Origin: Baffinella frigidus
Lineage: Eukaryota > Cryptophyceae > Cryptomonadales > Baffinellaceae
Direction: 5' to 3'
DNA: 32,541 bases
Assembly (NCBI GenBank): GCA_026770585.1
Contig: MU646636.1
Coordinates: 374,001-406,541 of the forward strand
Shown here: in pieces, positions 22,801-31,676 of the stretch
Layout of the letters: each line of letters starts with the position of its first letter
Numbering within the stretch: the first letter of the stretch is position 1
The notes under the pieces: model-generated
Database searches by the model: none
What the model saw: only the letters and a program-made list of their open reading frames with translations
Told to the model about the DNA's origin: nothing
Program-made: the position numbers and the translations under genes

Positions 22801-25800
22801 CTTCGCCAGCCCCGCAGGTCTGCACCCTCAACCCTCAACCCTCAGCCCTAAACCCTGAACCCTTCACCCTAAAGTTGGCGTCTAGACCTGGCAGTGAGCG
22901 TGTAGCGTTGAGGGATTAGGGTTCAGAGATGAGAGCTCGCGGCTTTGGGTGTAGGGTTTCAGATTCCAAAACTGGGTTCACGCGGTTGGCGACGACCTTG
23001 CAGGTGCTCGTCTTGTCAACTTATGGCAACCTGTCAACTCATGACAGGTGGCTTTGTTCGCCTCGAGCAAGTGCGATCGGCTGTCCGGCGTCCTCGCGGC
23101 TCTGGTGGCGCGCCTCCAGCAACCTCTCTCTCTCGGCGTCGCCTCTTTTGGTCCAGCCCCGATCGTGTCCGGCGGTGCTGCACTTACAACTAGTTATTGG
23201 ACGCGACTCTCGCACAACGTGAGAATACTTTGTTTCTATGACTTGAGAATTGTCAGGTGACATGCTCATGGCGGTTGACTGTCTTAGATAGGTTGACTGT
23301 CTTAGATGGGTTGACTGTCTTAGATGGGTTGACTGTCTTAGGTGTATCGACTGTCTTAGATTGACAGTCTGAGGAGGGGTGACGAGACGCGTGGTGGCAG
23401 GCACGTGCTTTCGAAACGCGAAAGAAGAAGAGCACCCCCTGTTCGTCCGGGGAAACCCTCCTGCCTCCAAGGTCACTCCCCATCACAGCCTTGACTCACA
23501 CTATTTTGGCTCGCCAATCTCGTGATCCCGGGCTCTTGTACGCCCCGTAGTTGACGGATTTGTATTACGCACCCAGCATGTCAACTTGAGAAGAGTCAGT
23601 CAACCCGCGACTGAGGAAGAGCTAGCGATCGTCGACTCTCTCGCTCCCTCTCTTTCGTGCGAACATATCTGATGAAATCAACCCTGCTGTCCTTATGGCA
23701 TTCCACAGGCTGAAAAGACAAGTTATCGAACGAAGTAACATTCTGTTCTCTCGATGCAGTTGGGAATGGCCTCGGCATTCAAACCCTGAACCCCAAACCC
23801 TAAACCCTAAACCCCAAACACTAAACCCTTAACCCTTAACCCTAAACCCTAAACCCTAAACCCCATACCCTAAACACCAAATCCCCAACCCTCTTGTCAG
23901 GAGGGGAGATAGCCTCGCAGCAGCGATTCCAGGTGGTCGCAGAGCAGATGATCCTCCGAGACTTCCTCTCCCCTGACTTATACCCTGCCAACCAACGCCC
24001 TATCCTGCCAACCGACGCCCTTCCGACACCCTATCCTGCCAACCGACTCTCTATGCTCTCGGCAGGAGAGAATCGCGTCAGCATACCGATTCCTGGTGGT
24101 CGCGGAGAGCATCATCCTCGAAGACTTCCTCTCGCCTGACTTCTTCCAAGGCCTTAAGGTGCTACCTCTGCCTCATTCGGGTTCACCGACTATTCTTAAG
24201 TTGACATGATCGGTGTGTGGTACACAACTGTTAAATTTTGGGCGGAAACCGCCCGGGATCACCAAGGTGGTGAGCCCACATAGACTGAGACAGAGGTACA
24301 AGTTATTTTGTGGGCAGCTCTGAGCTGGTCGGCTCGTCGGCCCTCGGACATTGGCGCACGCGCACGGCTCGCGCGTCAAACATTTGAACCTCGGATGTCG
24401 CATCGGATATCCCGATGCGACCCTACACGTCAAATCCCTAAACCCAAATCCCTAAACCCTGAACCTTTGAAGCTCGGACTTCTGATCGGACGTCCCTAAA
24501 CCCTAAACCCTGACTGGTACAACCCTAAAGGGTTGTGGGGCACGAATGGTAAACACCATCATAGGGTGGGTGGGTTAAAGGCGGCAACCATGGTGTTGTA
24601 CGTTGGAGGGTACATACCTAAAACGCTGTGACTGGTACAAAAGTAAAACGTTGGTGGACAAACTCCTGGTGGATGGCAGGCGGCTCACATAATGGTGTAC
24701 ATTGGCGCGCCCAACGCCGCGCACTTCTCGCCGGTTGCGAATGCCTTCGTCGACGCGCTGCAGTAAGCCCCCCTCCCGATCTCGTTTAGGGTCCAGCCCT
24801 AAACCCTAAACCCTAAACCCTTAACCCTAAACCCTAAACCCTAAACCCTAAACCCTAAACCCCAAACACTAAAACCTAAACCCTAAACCCTAAACCCTAA
24901 ACCCTAAACCCTAAACCCTGAACCCTAAACCTGACTCCGGCATGAGCGCTGCCCTCCCTGGTGTAGGGGGTGTAGGGTTGACCGCGTACGTATCGCCAGG
25001 TGGATCTGCGTGTGTCGACTGTCGACAAACACTTGCAGTGAGTCTCTGCAATGGTGTAGGGTGCAGGGTGCAGGGTTTAGTGTGCCCCCTGCCCTACCGA
25101 TGATATCACCTGCTTTAGTGCTTGTTTAGTGCTGAAGGTTTAGATTTTAGGGTTGAGGGTTGACGGTTTACGACTGTGAAGAGGGACTGGGAGTGGAATT
25201 GGTGTCTGAAAAAGGTGTGGCGCAGGTTCGAAAGCGTTGACTCCCTCGCGGTGTTCCTCGAGACTCTCGCCACCAATCAGGTACCAAGTTTTGGGTTTAA
25301 GGTTTGAGGTTGAGGGTTGAGGGTTTAGGGTTTCGGGGTTCCTGTCTGCGTTTTCTTCGCCTGCTTTATTCCGCACGCTTCAAGCTTGACGCAACCAGGA
25401 AACCGTGAACCCTACATCCTGAAATCTAAACCCTAAACCCCATCTTGCAGACGCTCGAAAGCGAGTTTCGCGATTGGCGCACGCGCGTTCCAGGTCGTCC
25501 TCCACTTGTGTTTACCCTAAACCCTAAACCCTAAACCACACACCATAAACCCTAAACCCTGAACCCGAAACCCGAAACAAACAAAAGGACCTCTATGCGA
25601 ACTCACCCTCCACGCTTACGTTTTATCTGGCGAGCCCATGTTGACAGAGACAGAGGTAAAAGGCAGAGGTACGTGATTGTGCGAGCACGTTGGGTTTCTG
25701 AGAGTGTCAGCGCGGTGGGTTTCGCAGGGCGAGCAAGCGCGGCTTCGAGAAGTTGATTCCGAAGACTTGTATCTGATTTTGGGCGGAAAGACGCCACAAG

Positions 25801-26095
25801 TCAAAAGCCCGTCTCCGCAACAATGTGGCGTGTGTACCGCGCAACACTATGAAAGAGAAACGTTGCGTTGTGAAATCCCCCCTTGTGCCCTGGCGTGACA
25901 GCCTTGGTGGGGATGCATACATGACCGCCGTATCGGTGGTAACAATTTACTGATAAATGTCTCTCTCTGGCAGGGCAAACAAGCGCGGGGTTCTCTCAGT
26001 TGGGGCGGCAAGACTTCGGGAGACGGCTCCCTCCCGAAGACTCCTGGGAGTGCCGCACGTGCCGCACCTTCCTTTCTCGCTTCTGCAAGAAGTAA
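16868..26095 (+). CDS. GT10-like (alpha-1,3-fucosyltransferase) type II membrane protein, 18 exons
   Basis: Exons: 16868-17067, 17176-17290, 18913-18982, 19264-19313, 19400-19417, 19491-19534, 20403-20463, 21206-21238, 21859-21927, 22361-22407, 22598-22817, 23048-23150, 23901-23932, 24066-24158, 24680-24762, 25226-25280, 25451-25493, 25974-26095. All phases agree and total 485 residues. A short cytosolic N-terminus is followed by one membrane segment (residues about 83-105, AGVLAVSIALLLLASG), the plan of a Golgi glycosyltransferase. GT10 landmarks in order: VSFHRYSDVVV (family YR-DSD region), ALFASSKCDRLSG (S-C...R), RFLVVAESIILEDFLSPDFF (in place of the FEN...DYxTEK donor motif), MVYIGAPNAAHFSPVANAF, FESVDSLAVFLETLATNQ, EFRDWR, and a CxxC tail (WECRTC). 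GT10 enzymes move fucose from GDP-fucose to glycans. Key motif residues differ, so activity is uncertain. Exons 19400-19417 and 23901-23932 are the least sure; a separate short membrane protein ending at 17323 is the alternative for the first two exons. Confidence 0.7.
17385..17516 (+). mobile_element. family M2 element, copy 2
   Basis: Starts TAGCTCTGCCTCAATC, holds TTTAGATGCTCTTTGTGCTG and CGGAGTCCTGATCTGAA, and ends GATGGACGGGGGCAGAGCAA, where the second TA has become AA. It lies in GT10 intron 2, seven bases before an M1 fragment. Confidence 0.85.
17523..17600 (+). mobile_element. family M1 element, 3'-truncated
   Basis: Begins TAGCTCTGCCTCAGTCTG and continues TCTTACCAATTCGGTGAGCC to TTTTTGTACCGCGA, then ends. 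It shows the intact left terminus of family M1, identical in its first bases to M2. Confidence 0.7.
17933..18049 (+). mobile_element. family M1 element in GT10 intron 2
   Basis: Left TACCTTTGCCTCATTC, then TATTTGGTGAACCCGGGATC, core AAGTTGACGAATTGGTACC and CAGCATGTCAACTTAA, right end CCCGACTGAGGCAGAGCCA. Confidence 0.8.
18062..18570 (+). repeat. tandem array of a 120-130-base unit with an internal hairpin
   Basis: Three units (about 18062-18160, 18170-18290, 18305-18430) and a fading fourth (18497-18570). Each has the arms GGGAATTGGAGCC and GGCTCCGATTCCC around a 20-30 base loop; units 2 and 3 end in a TTCGGTTAGGTC string. The arm complementarity is kept in every unit. Confidence 0.75.
18643..18735 (+). 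repeat. 90-base dispersed repeat, copy 2
   Basis: Matches the reverse complement of 11655-11755 over the whole length; a partial third copy is at 1797-1846 (CCTACGGTATTGGCTACGG). Ends in GCCTACCGTAGGGTCCTAGG. Confidence 0.8.
19000..19262 (+). repeat. CCCTAAA-type tract, GT10 intron 3
   Basis: Degenerate CCCTAAA, CCCTGAA and CCCCAAA units running into the 3' splice site CTCAACGCAG at 19263. Confidence 0.85.
19738..19785 (+). pseudogene. decayed copy of GT10 exon 19491-19534
   Basis: AGATGCC, then TTGCACTTCACGCATCCCC and GCGCGCGTGAGTG, align with AGATGCC, CTGCACTTCACAGACGCGC and GCCCGCGAGTGG of the intact exon. The frame is not kept. Confidence 0.65.
19992..20395 (+). repeat. GGCCGTGTTGGTAGTAA dispersed repeat, three copies
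   Basis: Copies at 19992-20030, 20252-20285 and 20332-20395, each followed by a TCTCTC-rich run. The last leads into the 3' splice site of exon 20403-20463. Others lie at 17682-17715, 17793-17825, 25917-25972 and, reversed, about 2295-2340. Confidence 0.7.
20464..20808 (+). repeat. CT-rich microsatellite beginning at a splice donor
   Basis: About 345 bases of CT with interspersed CG. The first bases, GTCTCTCTCTC, are also the 5' splice site of exon 20403-20463. Ser/Leu/Arg-rich open frames in it are artefacts of the repeat. Confidence 0.85.
20940..21202 (+). repeat. CCCTAAA/CCCCAAA-type tract, GT10 intron 7
   Basis: Degenerate heptamers, including several CCACAAA units near 21140, running into the 3' splice site at 21205. 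Confidence 0.8.
21256..21320 (+). repeat. two-copy 32-base tandem repeat in GT10 intron 8
   Basis: CACGCCTGCCAACCAACGGT and CACGCCTGTCAGCCGACGGT, each followed by GCTCTCC. A similar CCTGCCAACC-ACGCCCT unit is repeated near 23985-24050. Confidence 0.7.
21632..21709 (-). mobile_element. family M3 hairpin element, copy 2, inverted orientation
   Basis: CCGAAAATTACCACAC, centre TTACCATTACTAGTATGACC, then GTAGTAGTTTTTGG. The centre is the reverse complement of the centre of copy 1 at 10099-10181. Arms are less well matched than in copy 1. Confidence 0.75.
21986..22203. mobile_element. 218-base terminal-inverted-repeat element, singleton
   Basis: Begins TGGGCTCCGTGCGGATTC and ends in the complement of TGGGCTCCGCGCGGGTTTTT. 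The arms stay recognisable for about 60 bases (GAGGTCAGGA in both) and end in A/T-rich sequence with ATCGATTTTT near the middle. No clear target duplication is visible. It lies in GT10 intron 9. Confidence 0.75.
22294..22372 (+). repeat. 41-base tandem duplication spanning a 3' splice site
   Basis: CTCCAACACCGAAATGCGAA plus AGCAGGTGAGTTTTCA occurs at 22295-22330 and 22336-22371. Both copies carry the AAGCAG|GTGAG acceptor of exon 22361-22407; only the second leads into the full exon. Confidence 0.85.
23273..23362 (+). repeat. 18-base minisatellite, five units
   Basis: GGTTGACTGTCTTAGATG and close variants, the last unit more degenerate, followed by an inverted remnant TTGACAGTCTGAGG. It lies in GT10 intron 12. 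Confidence 0.85.
23486..23624 (+). mobile_element. family M1 element in GT10 intron 12
   Basis: CTATTTTGGCTCGCC on the left, core AGTTGACGGATTTGTATTAC and CAGCATGTCAACTTGA, right end GACTGAGGAAGAGCTA with a TA. Confidence 0.8.
23772..23898 (+). repeat. CCCTAAA-type tract, GT10 intron 12
   Basis: CCCTAAA, CCCCAAA and CCCTTAA units leading to the 3' splice site CTTGTCAG at 23900. Confidence 0.85.
23901..23984 (+). pseudogene. tandem copy of GT10 donor-motif exon, first 32 bases possibly used as an exon
   Basis: Encodes IASQQRFQVVAEQMILRDFL, parallel to IASAYRFLVVAESIILEDFL of the exon 24066-24158. There is no donor at the end. However, CAG|GTGGTC inside it at 23932/23933 would make a 32-base exon with exactly the phases needed by its neighbours, which is how it is used in the model. 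Confidence 0.65.
24163..24298 (-). mobile_element. family M1 element, complete, beside a splice donor
   Basis: TA-flanked: starts TACCTCTGCCTCATTCGGG and ends GACTGAGACAGAGGTA. The core AAGTTGACATGATCGGTG is intact, while GTCAAC on the far side has drifted to GTTAAA. The left TA starts four bases after the donor GT of exon 24066-24158. Confidence 0.85.
24580..24610 (+). pseudogene. decayed fragment of GT10 exon 24680-24762
   Basis: GGCGGCAACCATGGTGTTGT and ACGTTGG align with GGCGGCTCACATAATGGTGT and ACATTGG at the start of the intact exon. No AG precedes it. Confidence 0.6.
24790..24932 (+). repeat. CCCTAAA tract, GT10 intron 15
   Basis: About nineteen mostly perfect CCCTAAA units just after the donor GTAAGC at 24763. 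One of the cleanest tracts in the window. Confidence 0.9.
25000..25038 (+). pseudogene. decayed fragment of the 3' end of GT10 exon 24680-24762
   Basis: GTCGACAAACACTTGCA|GTGAGT aligns with GTCGACGCGCTGCA|GTAAGC. The donor is retained and has AG before it, but the phase does not fit the next exon, so a copy is likelier than an exon. Confidence 0.55.
25728..25775 (+). pseudogene. decayed copy of the last GT10 exon
   Basis: GCAGGGCGAGCAAGCGCGGC and GATTCCGAAGAC match GCAGGGCAAACAAGCGCGGG and GGGGCGGCAAGAC at 25970-26016. Stops occur soon after. Confidence 0.65.
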
Positions 26096-26281
26096 GCCAC
26101 ACGCGATCGCCCGAACCAGATCGCTCCAGACTTCCCACCAGCTGCCTAGCCGAGACCCTTCAGCTGAGATGCATGTAAATAAATGTACACTGCGACAAAA
26201 ACTCGAGATCATTCGATGGGCGCGTTACGAAACATAATTTATTCAGGGCTGGGACTATCATGATAAGCCAATCATGATAAT
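26096..26281. other. convergent gap between GT10-like and zinc-ribbon genes
   Basis: 186 bases between two stop codons. Two TCATGATA boxes (26259-26266 and 26273-26280) form a short palindrome-bearing direct repeat just past the stop at 26282. No gene. Confidence 0.5.
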
Positions 26282-27178
26282 TCAGTGCGCCACGCGGGCC
26301 ACAATGTGGCATTTCGTGCAACGGAACACCACCTCGCCCCCCTCCCCCCCCTCGGTCTCGGCCAGCACCCCCCCGCACACGAGGCACGACGCCCCGATCG
26401 GCTGCACCCACGAGAATGCTGTCTGCGCGGATGGCGCCCCTGCCCCTGCCCCGCGCGGCGTGGACTGCCTCCTCAGACCCAGCGGCGCTGCCGTACGCTG
26501 CGGCGGCGCCAAGCGCAGCCGCTTCCGCGCGGGCGGGTGCGGCGAGGACAGCTGGTCGGGCGGCAGTGCGCTCGCGGGGTCGGGCGCCCCGTCCACTTGC
26601 ATGCTCGCTGCCTCCGGGGCTGCTTTTCTCGCGCCCCGGGCGCCCCGTCCCTGGTTCGCGTGGCGCTTGGCGTCCCGACCGAACATGGCGCGCTTGGACG
26701 TGGCCACGCGTGTCTTGGGGGGTCGCACTCCCTCGGAAATGTTCACCCTCTCCGCAGCCAGACCAAATGCCTTCACCAGCGGCGTCCCTGCCAGCGCCTC
26801 CCCCGCCAGCGCCGCCTGAGCAAGCTGGCGCGGCGTCCCTGCGACCGCTGGGCCAGCAGGCGTCCTCGGCGTCCGCGGCGTGAGGTGGCCGGTCCTCGGC
26901 GTCGCGCTGCCACGTGGCGTCGCGATGCTGGGCACCCAGGAGCGGAGCGGCTGCTCCGCTGAGGCGGAAGCCATGAGACCTCCTCGCCACTTGCAGGAGA
27001 GCCCTCCCAGGCACGACTGCTCGCAGTGGGGGCACGTCGTGGCGAGGGGACTCGCGGCTGCGAGCAGGGAGAGGGGGAGGCGCCGCGGCGTGTGCACCCC
27101 TCCTGCTTCCCGCAGCGAGAGCATGTCGATGCCTCTCTTCGCCATGCTCAGCGCCTGTTCTCGTTTGTCATTTTCCAA
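26282..27178 (-). CDS. intronless TP-rich protein with C-terminal zinc ribbon
   Basis: A single open frame of 298 residues from MENDKREQALSMAKRGIDML. Features in order: CPHCEQSC near residue 49; a region with repeated TPR/TP sites near 86-125 (SATPRTGHLTPRTPRTPAG); a central part rich in Arg, Lys and Ala including ARKRLRLAPP near 224, which resembles a nuclear localisation signal; and a C-terminal CxxC...CxxC pair (SCLVCGG, then FRCTKCHIVARVAH), the plan of a four-Cys zinc ribbon. Proline-directed kinase substrates and nuclear proteins often look like this; no named family is recognised. The plus-strand frames over the same bases are GC-rich shadows. It starts 201 bases from the divergent gene at 27380. 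Confidence 0.72.
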   Translation of the reverse strand: MENDKREQALSMAKRGIDMLSLREAGGVHTPRRLPLSLLAAASPLATTCPHCEQSCLGGLSCKWRGGLMASASAEQPLRSWVPSIATPRGSATPRTGHLTPRTPRTPAGPAVAGTPRQLAQAALAGEALAGTPLVKAFGLAAERVNISEGVRPPKTRVATSKRAMFGRDAKRHANQGRGARGARKAAPEAASMQVDGAPDPASALPPDQLSSPHPPARKRLRLAPPQRTAAPLGLRRQSTPRGAGAGAPSAQTAFSWVQPIGASCLVCGGVLAETEGGEGGEVVFRCTKCHIVARVAH

Positions 27179-27379
27179 CGGCCACTTTTAAAACGACGCT
27201 CTGTAAAAGTCGGCCTTGCAGGCAATCCTTGGCGTGTTGGCCCGGTGTGGCGTAGAGGGTGAGTTGTGAGGGGGCTGTAAAGCGGCGCCACGGCAACCCT
27301 CAACCTAGACACTATCGATCCTCCTCCTTGGTGTCCCCTGCTGCCTTTTTCGAATCCCCTTGGCAACAGTGGGAGGAGA
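27179..27379. promoter_or_regulatory. divergent promoter region
   Basis: 201 bases between opposite start codons at 27178 (-) and 27380 (+). It must hold at least the 5' leaders of both genes. No defined core element can be named. Confidence 0.45.
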
Positions 27380-30300
27380 ATGGGTTCTGATGACATGTCA
27401 GATGAGCAGCCAAATACCACAGGGGCGCAGGATGAGGCGGAAATCGAAGCAGATGGAGAATCCGCTGTTTGGGATCCGCAGCTGGACCAGCTGGGAGCTG
27501 CACAAGGCGCGGGGGGCGAGGGGGCAGAGAAGGGCGGGGGGGAGGCGCATGCCTCGCTGGAGGCGTCTCATTCACTGAGCTCATCAGTGAATGGGCATCG
27601 CGCGCGGCGGGCGTCGACTCCACCACCAGAAACCCCTTCACAAATGCGAAGTAGGTTCACCGTCCCGGCAGGCAAGACCCCCAGCTCCGCCTCAGTTAAT
27701 CTGGTCTCCTCATCAATTTAGATCGGGGCTCCTTACAAACCCTCCAGTACACGGAGCATCTAATGTATTTGATGAGGAGCCCAGATGGACTGTGGCAGGG
27801 CTAGGACCCCCCTGCGACCGGTTGTCTCTTGCAGACGCGCTCCAATGAATCCAGGAATCCATCATGAATCAATGAATCCAAGAATCCAAGAATGCAGAAG
27901 CTCGACCGTGCTCGACAGGCTCGAATGTGCTCGACAGGCTCCCATGTACTCCACAGGCAGGAACACAGGCTCGCGAGCGTTGGCACCAGGTAGGATTGAT
28001 CCAGACGCTCCCAGGAGGCCTCGGTCGAAATCTGGGATCATTGACATCTGCTGCAGGCAACTCACACTGTCTGCAAGCCAAAACCTAAACCTTTTAAAAA
28101 ACCCAAGCCTAAACCCTAACACCTACACCAGGCACGGTGGTGACAAGGCAGGAGAGTGACCCCGACTTCGATGCCCGCTCGGGTGCCAAACCCAAAACCC
28201 AAAACCCTAAACCCTAAACCCTAAACCCTAAACCCTAAACCCTAAACCCTAAACCCCAAATTATAAACCTTAAACCCTGGAACCTAAACACTCCCACCTA
28301 AACACTCCCTCCAAACTCGAATCCCCAAACCCCAAACCCCAAACCCCAAACCCCAGACCCCAAACCCCAAACTCCAAAGCAAAAACCTTAAACCGCAGGT
28401 TTTACGGAGTACGGTTCAGGGCTGGGGCGAGGAGTGCTGTACTGGCTCTCGACCAAGTGCGGGGCCGAGCCGTTCTTGAACCCTCTCCACACGGGCGCCA
28501 TCCGGGTCTGTCGACAGAGTCCCCACACTCGAGAAACACTCTGAGAGCGCCCACTGTTCTCAACTTCACGTTTTCGATTTGCGGTTCAAATCAGTCAACT
28601 TGGAGCGGGAAGGATGCCGGTCTCACCAAATTGGTGAGCCCAAATAGACTAAGAGAGATATGGACTCTGGAGCGCGTCTTGAACAGCCGTTGACACGGGT
28701 GCCACCCGAGTACCCTACACCCTAACCCTCAACCATCCGGGTCAATCTCCCTGCTGTGCCTATCAAGTGTCAATTTGGGCTCACCAGTTTGGTGCGGCTG
28801 GGTGCTTTCCCGCCCGAAAGTTGACAGATGTGTACCACGAAGCCAGCATGTCAACTCGAGAATCGTCAGCAACCCGAGTGAGACAGAGGTAGATCGCAGG
28901 CGGGGCCTGGTCAAACTGATCAAACTGGTCAAACTCGGTGCTGCATCTCGTCCGGGAGCACGTTGAATGTTAAGAGGAAAGTTCCCCTAATTGTCATCAA
29001 TCGGAGTTGGACGAAGATTGACTCGGGCCCTAACTAAATTTCAGGACCAGAACCCCGTTTGCTCAAGCTGGTCCATATTCATTAAGACTGAACGTGTTCC
29101 CGGATCGCAGGTGGAAGCGGGGCCAGCGAAAGAGGCGAAGAGAGTTTGACTGACGAGGCGGGAGCCACGAGGAGGCGGTGGTGGGTCAAAGCCTGAAGCC
29201 TAACCCTGCAAGTGTGATCGCAGGTTGAAGCGGGGCCGGCGGCGTGGTCCACCTCCATGATGGATCTCTTGGGCAATCGCCCCCGCCACTCCTGCTCCAG
29301 AGGCACACTCCCCAACCCCCGGCACTCCTCCTCCCGAGGCACGCTCCCCCAAGCCCTGATGCCAGGAGTCACTCCTCCTCCAGAGGCCCCCCCGCACGCC
29401 TCAATGTGTATACCTCCTTTGTACCATGTATGCATGGACTGGTATAATTGATGTGTGGGCTGGTATGATTAATGTATGGACGGCAAGGGTGTGTACCAGC
29501 TATAAATAAGGACTGTATGAGTACATGTATCCCTCATCTGCCGAAAAAGGTACGTGATCATTTTTTTTAGCAGGAATCAGGTGTAGGGATTCCAATTTAG
29601 CGGAGGACGGTTTTCCGGGTCTCATAAATCAGGAATTTCTCAATTCGTTGAGCACCAATTACTCAATTTGTTCAGCTTAGCGAGCCTGACAAGCTGGTGT
29701 TTTTTTCGTAATTTTCCATTAAGAGGCGGCCTAATTAGAAAATGCCAAAGTTGACATTTGAGCCTTTTGACGTCTCAGGACGTCGCAGGCACATAAGGGA
29801 TAGCCCCGGTAGGCTGGGTGGTCAAAGTGGGTGCAGGATCAGGTGGGGCAAGCGCGATCTGGCGAACCACCGCGCGGCAGGGCCACCGTGCGAGCACGCG
29901 CGGGCAACCGCGCGGCCGAGCAACCGCGCGCCAGGGCCCCTCCTCATCCCGAGCCACCCTTCCCACCCGTACGCCTGAATTTCCCCCAGTCGGTTAGGGT
30001 TTAAGGTTCAGAGTTTAGGTTTCAGGAAGGAGGGTGGCGCGAGATGGCGGGGGTTTTGGGCTTAGGGTTCAGCCTTAACAAAATAGACTTGGGGATGCGA
30101 CAGGAGTGGAGGCACCCCGAAACCCGAAACCCTGAAGCCTAAACCTCAAACCCCAACCCCCAACCCCCAAACCACAAACCACAAACCACAAACCACAAAC
30201 CACAAACCACAAACCACAAACCCTAAACCTCAAACCTCGAACCCCAAACCTCAAACCCCAAACCCTAAACCCCAACCCCAAATCCTAAATCCTAAACCCC

Positions 30301-31324
30301 AAACCCCAAACCCCAAACCCCAAGCCCTGAACCCCAAACCCCAAACCCCAAACCTCAAACAGGGGTGGAGGGTTCGTGGTTCTCGGTCGAGCTTCAATTC
30401 TTCTTTACTCCAACGTGAGCGCCCAAATCCAACACCCATAACCCTAAACCCTAAATCGTAAACCCTAAACCCTCAACCCCAAACCCTAGAACCCGCGTAT
30501 TGAATTACGATTTCGTCCTGGACCGCAGCCGACAACCCAAAACCCCATGAATCACTTGGGTGCCGAAGTGGATCCGGGTCAGTTGGTAGAGAGACTGTCA
30601 AGAACTCTCTCTCTGGAGCAGGCATTCTGGAGCAGGCATTACAACTTCACAACGAGTGCTGGATGTGGAGCAGCTATTTCACAATGGTTTGGGGTTTAAA
30701 CCCTAAATCCCAAACCCCAAACCCCAAACCTCGAACCTCAAACCCCAACCCCCAAACCCCAAGACCTTGACGCACCTTGACGCACCTTTACGCACCTTGA
30801 CGCACTTTGACGCAGGCACTACAGTCTGCGGCACGGGTGGGCATCGGCCGATGGCGCCCTCCGCTCCTGGGAGTTTGTACCCCCCGTTCCCTTTCTGCTA
30901 CTGGGAGTTTGTACCCCCCGTCCCCTTCCCACCCTCCCGCTTCACGGCCATACCCGTGCACTGGTCCACACCGTGCATTGATCATACCTGGTAGAAACAC
31001 TCTTCCCCCTGTACATCGTCCGGGGAGATGAAGCCGTGGGGGGGGGGGCTGGCAGTCCAGGGTGCCTGGCAGTCCGGTCTGCTGACTTTTCTTAATCTCA
31101 CGTTCTGGGTGTGTGGTACAAATCGTTCATTTCCGTGGAAATGCCTCCCTGGTCTGTTCCAGGGGGAAGGAGGAGGACTCTTCTCTTACTATCAGAGGAT
31201 GGTTGAGAGAAACTGACTTGACTGAAATGGTACAGCTTAGCGGGACAAGAGAAAACCCCAAACCTGTAGCCCGAACGGACTGGTTTGGTATGGAACCCTC
31301 TGGTCGTGAGGTGTGCCCGCGCCC

Positions 31325-31380
<56 letters not shown>

Positions 31381-31592
31381 CGAGAGAGAGAGCGAGAGAG
31401 ACTTATTGATGCCAATATTAATAACTCTCTGGCATTAATAACTCTCTCTCTGACACACACAATCCATCGGCAAGCATCGGCAGTGGACGGGGAGGAGTGG
31501 CGCGTGCCTCTCTCTCTCTCTCTCTCTCTCTCTGGTGGCATCAACAACTCGCACTCGCGCACTCTCTCTCTCACTCTCTCACACACTCTCTG

Positions 31593-31676
<84 letters not shown>

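Noticed and set aside
23273-23362. CRISPR-like array of 18-base repeats
   Set aside because: The units are directly adjacent with no spacers, in a eukaryotic intron; it is a minisatellite.
25000-25038. Extra GT10 exon (VDLRVSTVDKHL)
   Set aside because: It has AG and GT borders, but its phase clashes with the preceding exon and it aligns with that exon's 3' end, so it is read as a decayed copy.
26274-26962. Plus-strand open frames of 181-225 residues over the zinc-ribbon gene
   Set aside because: They are antisense shadows of a GC-rich coding frame. The minus-strand frame has Cys pairs and normal composition; these do not.
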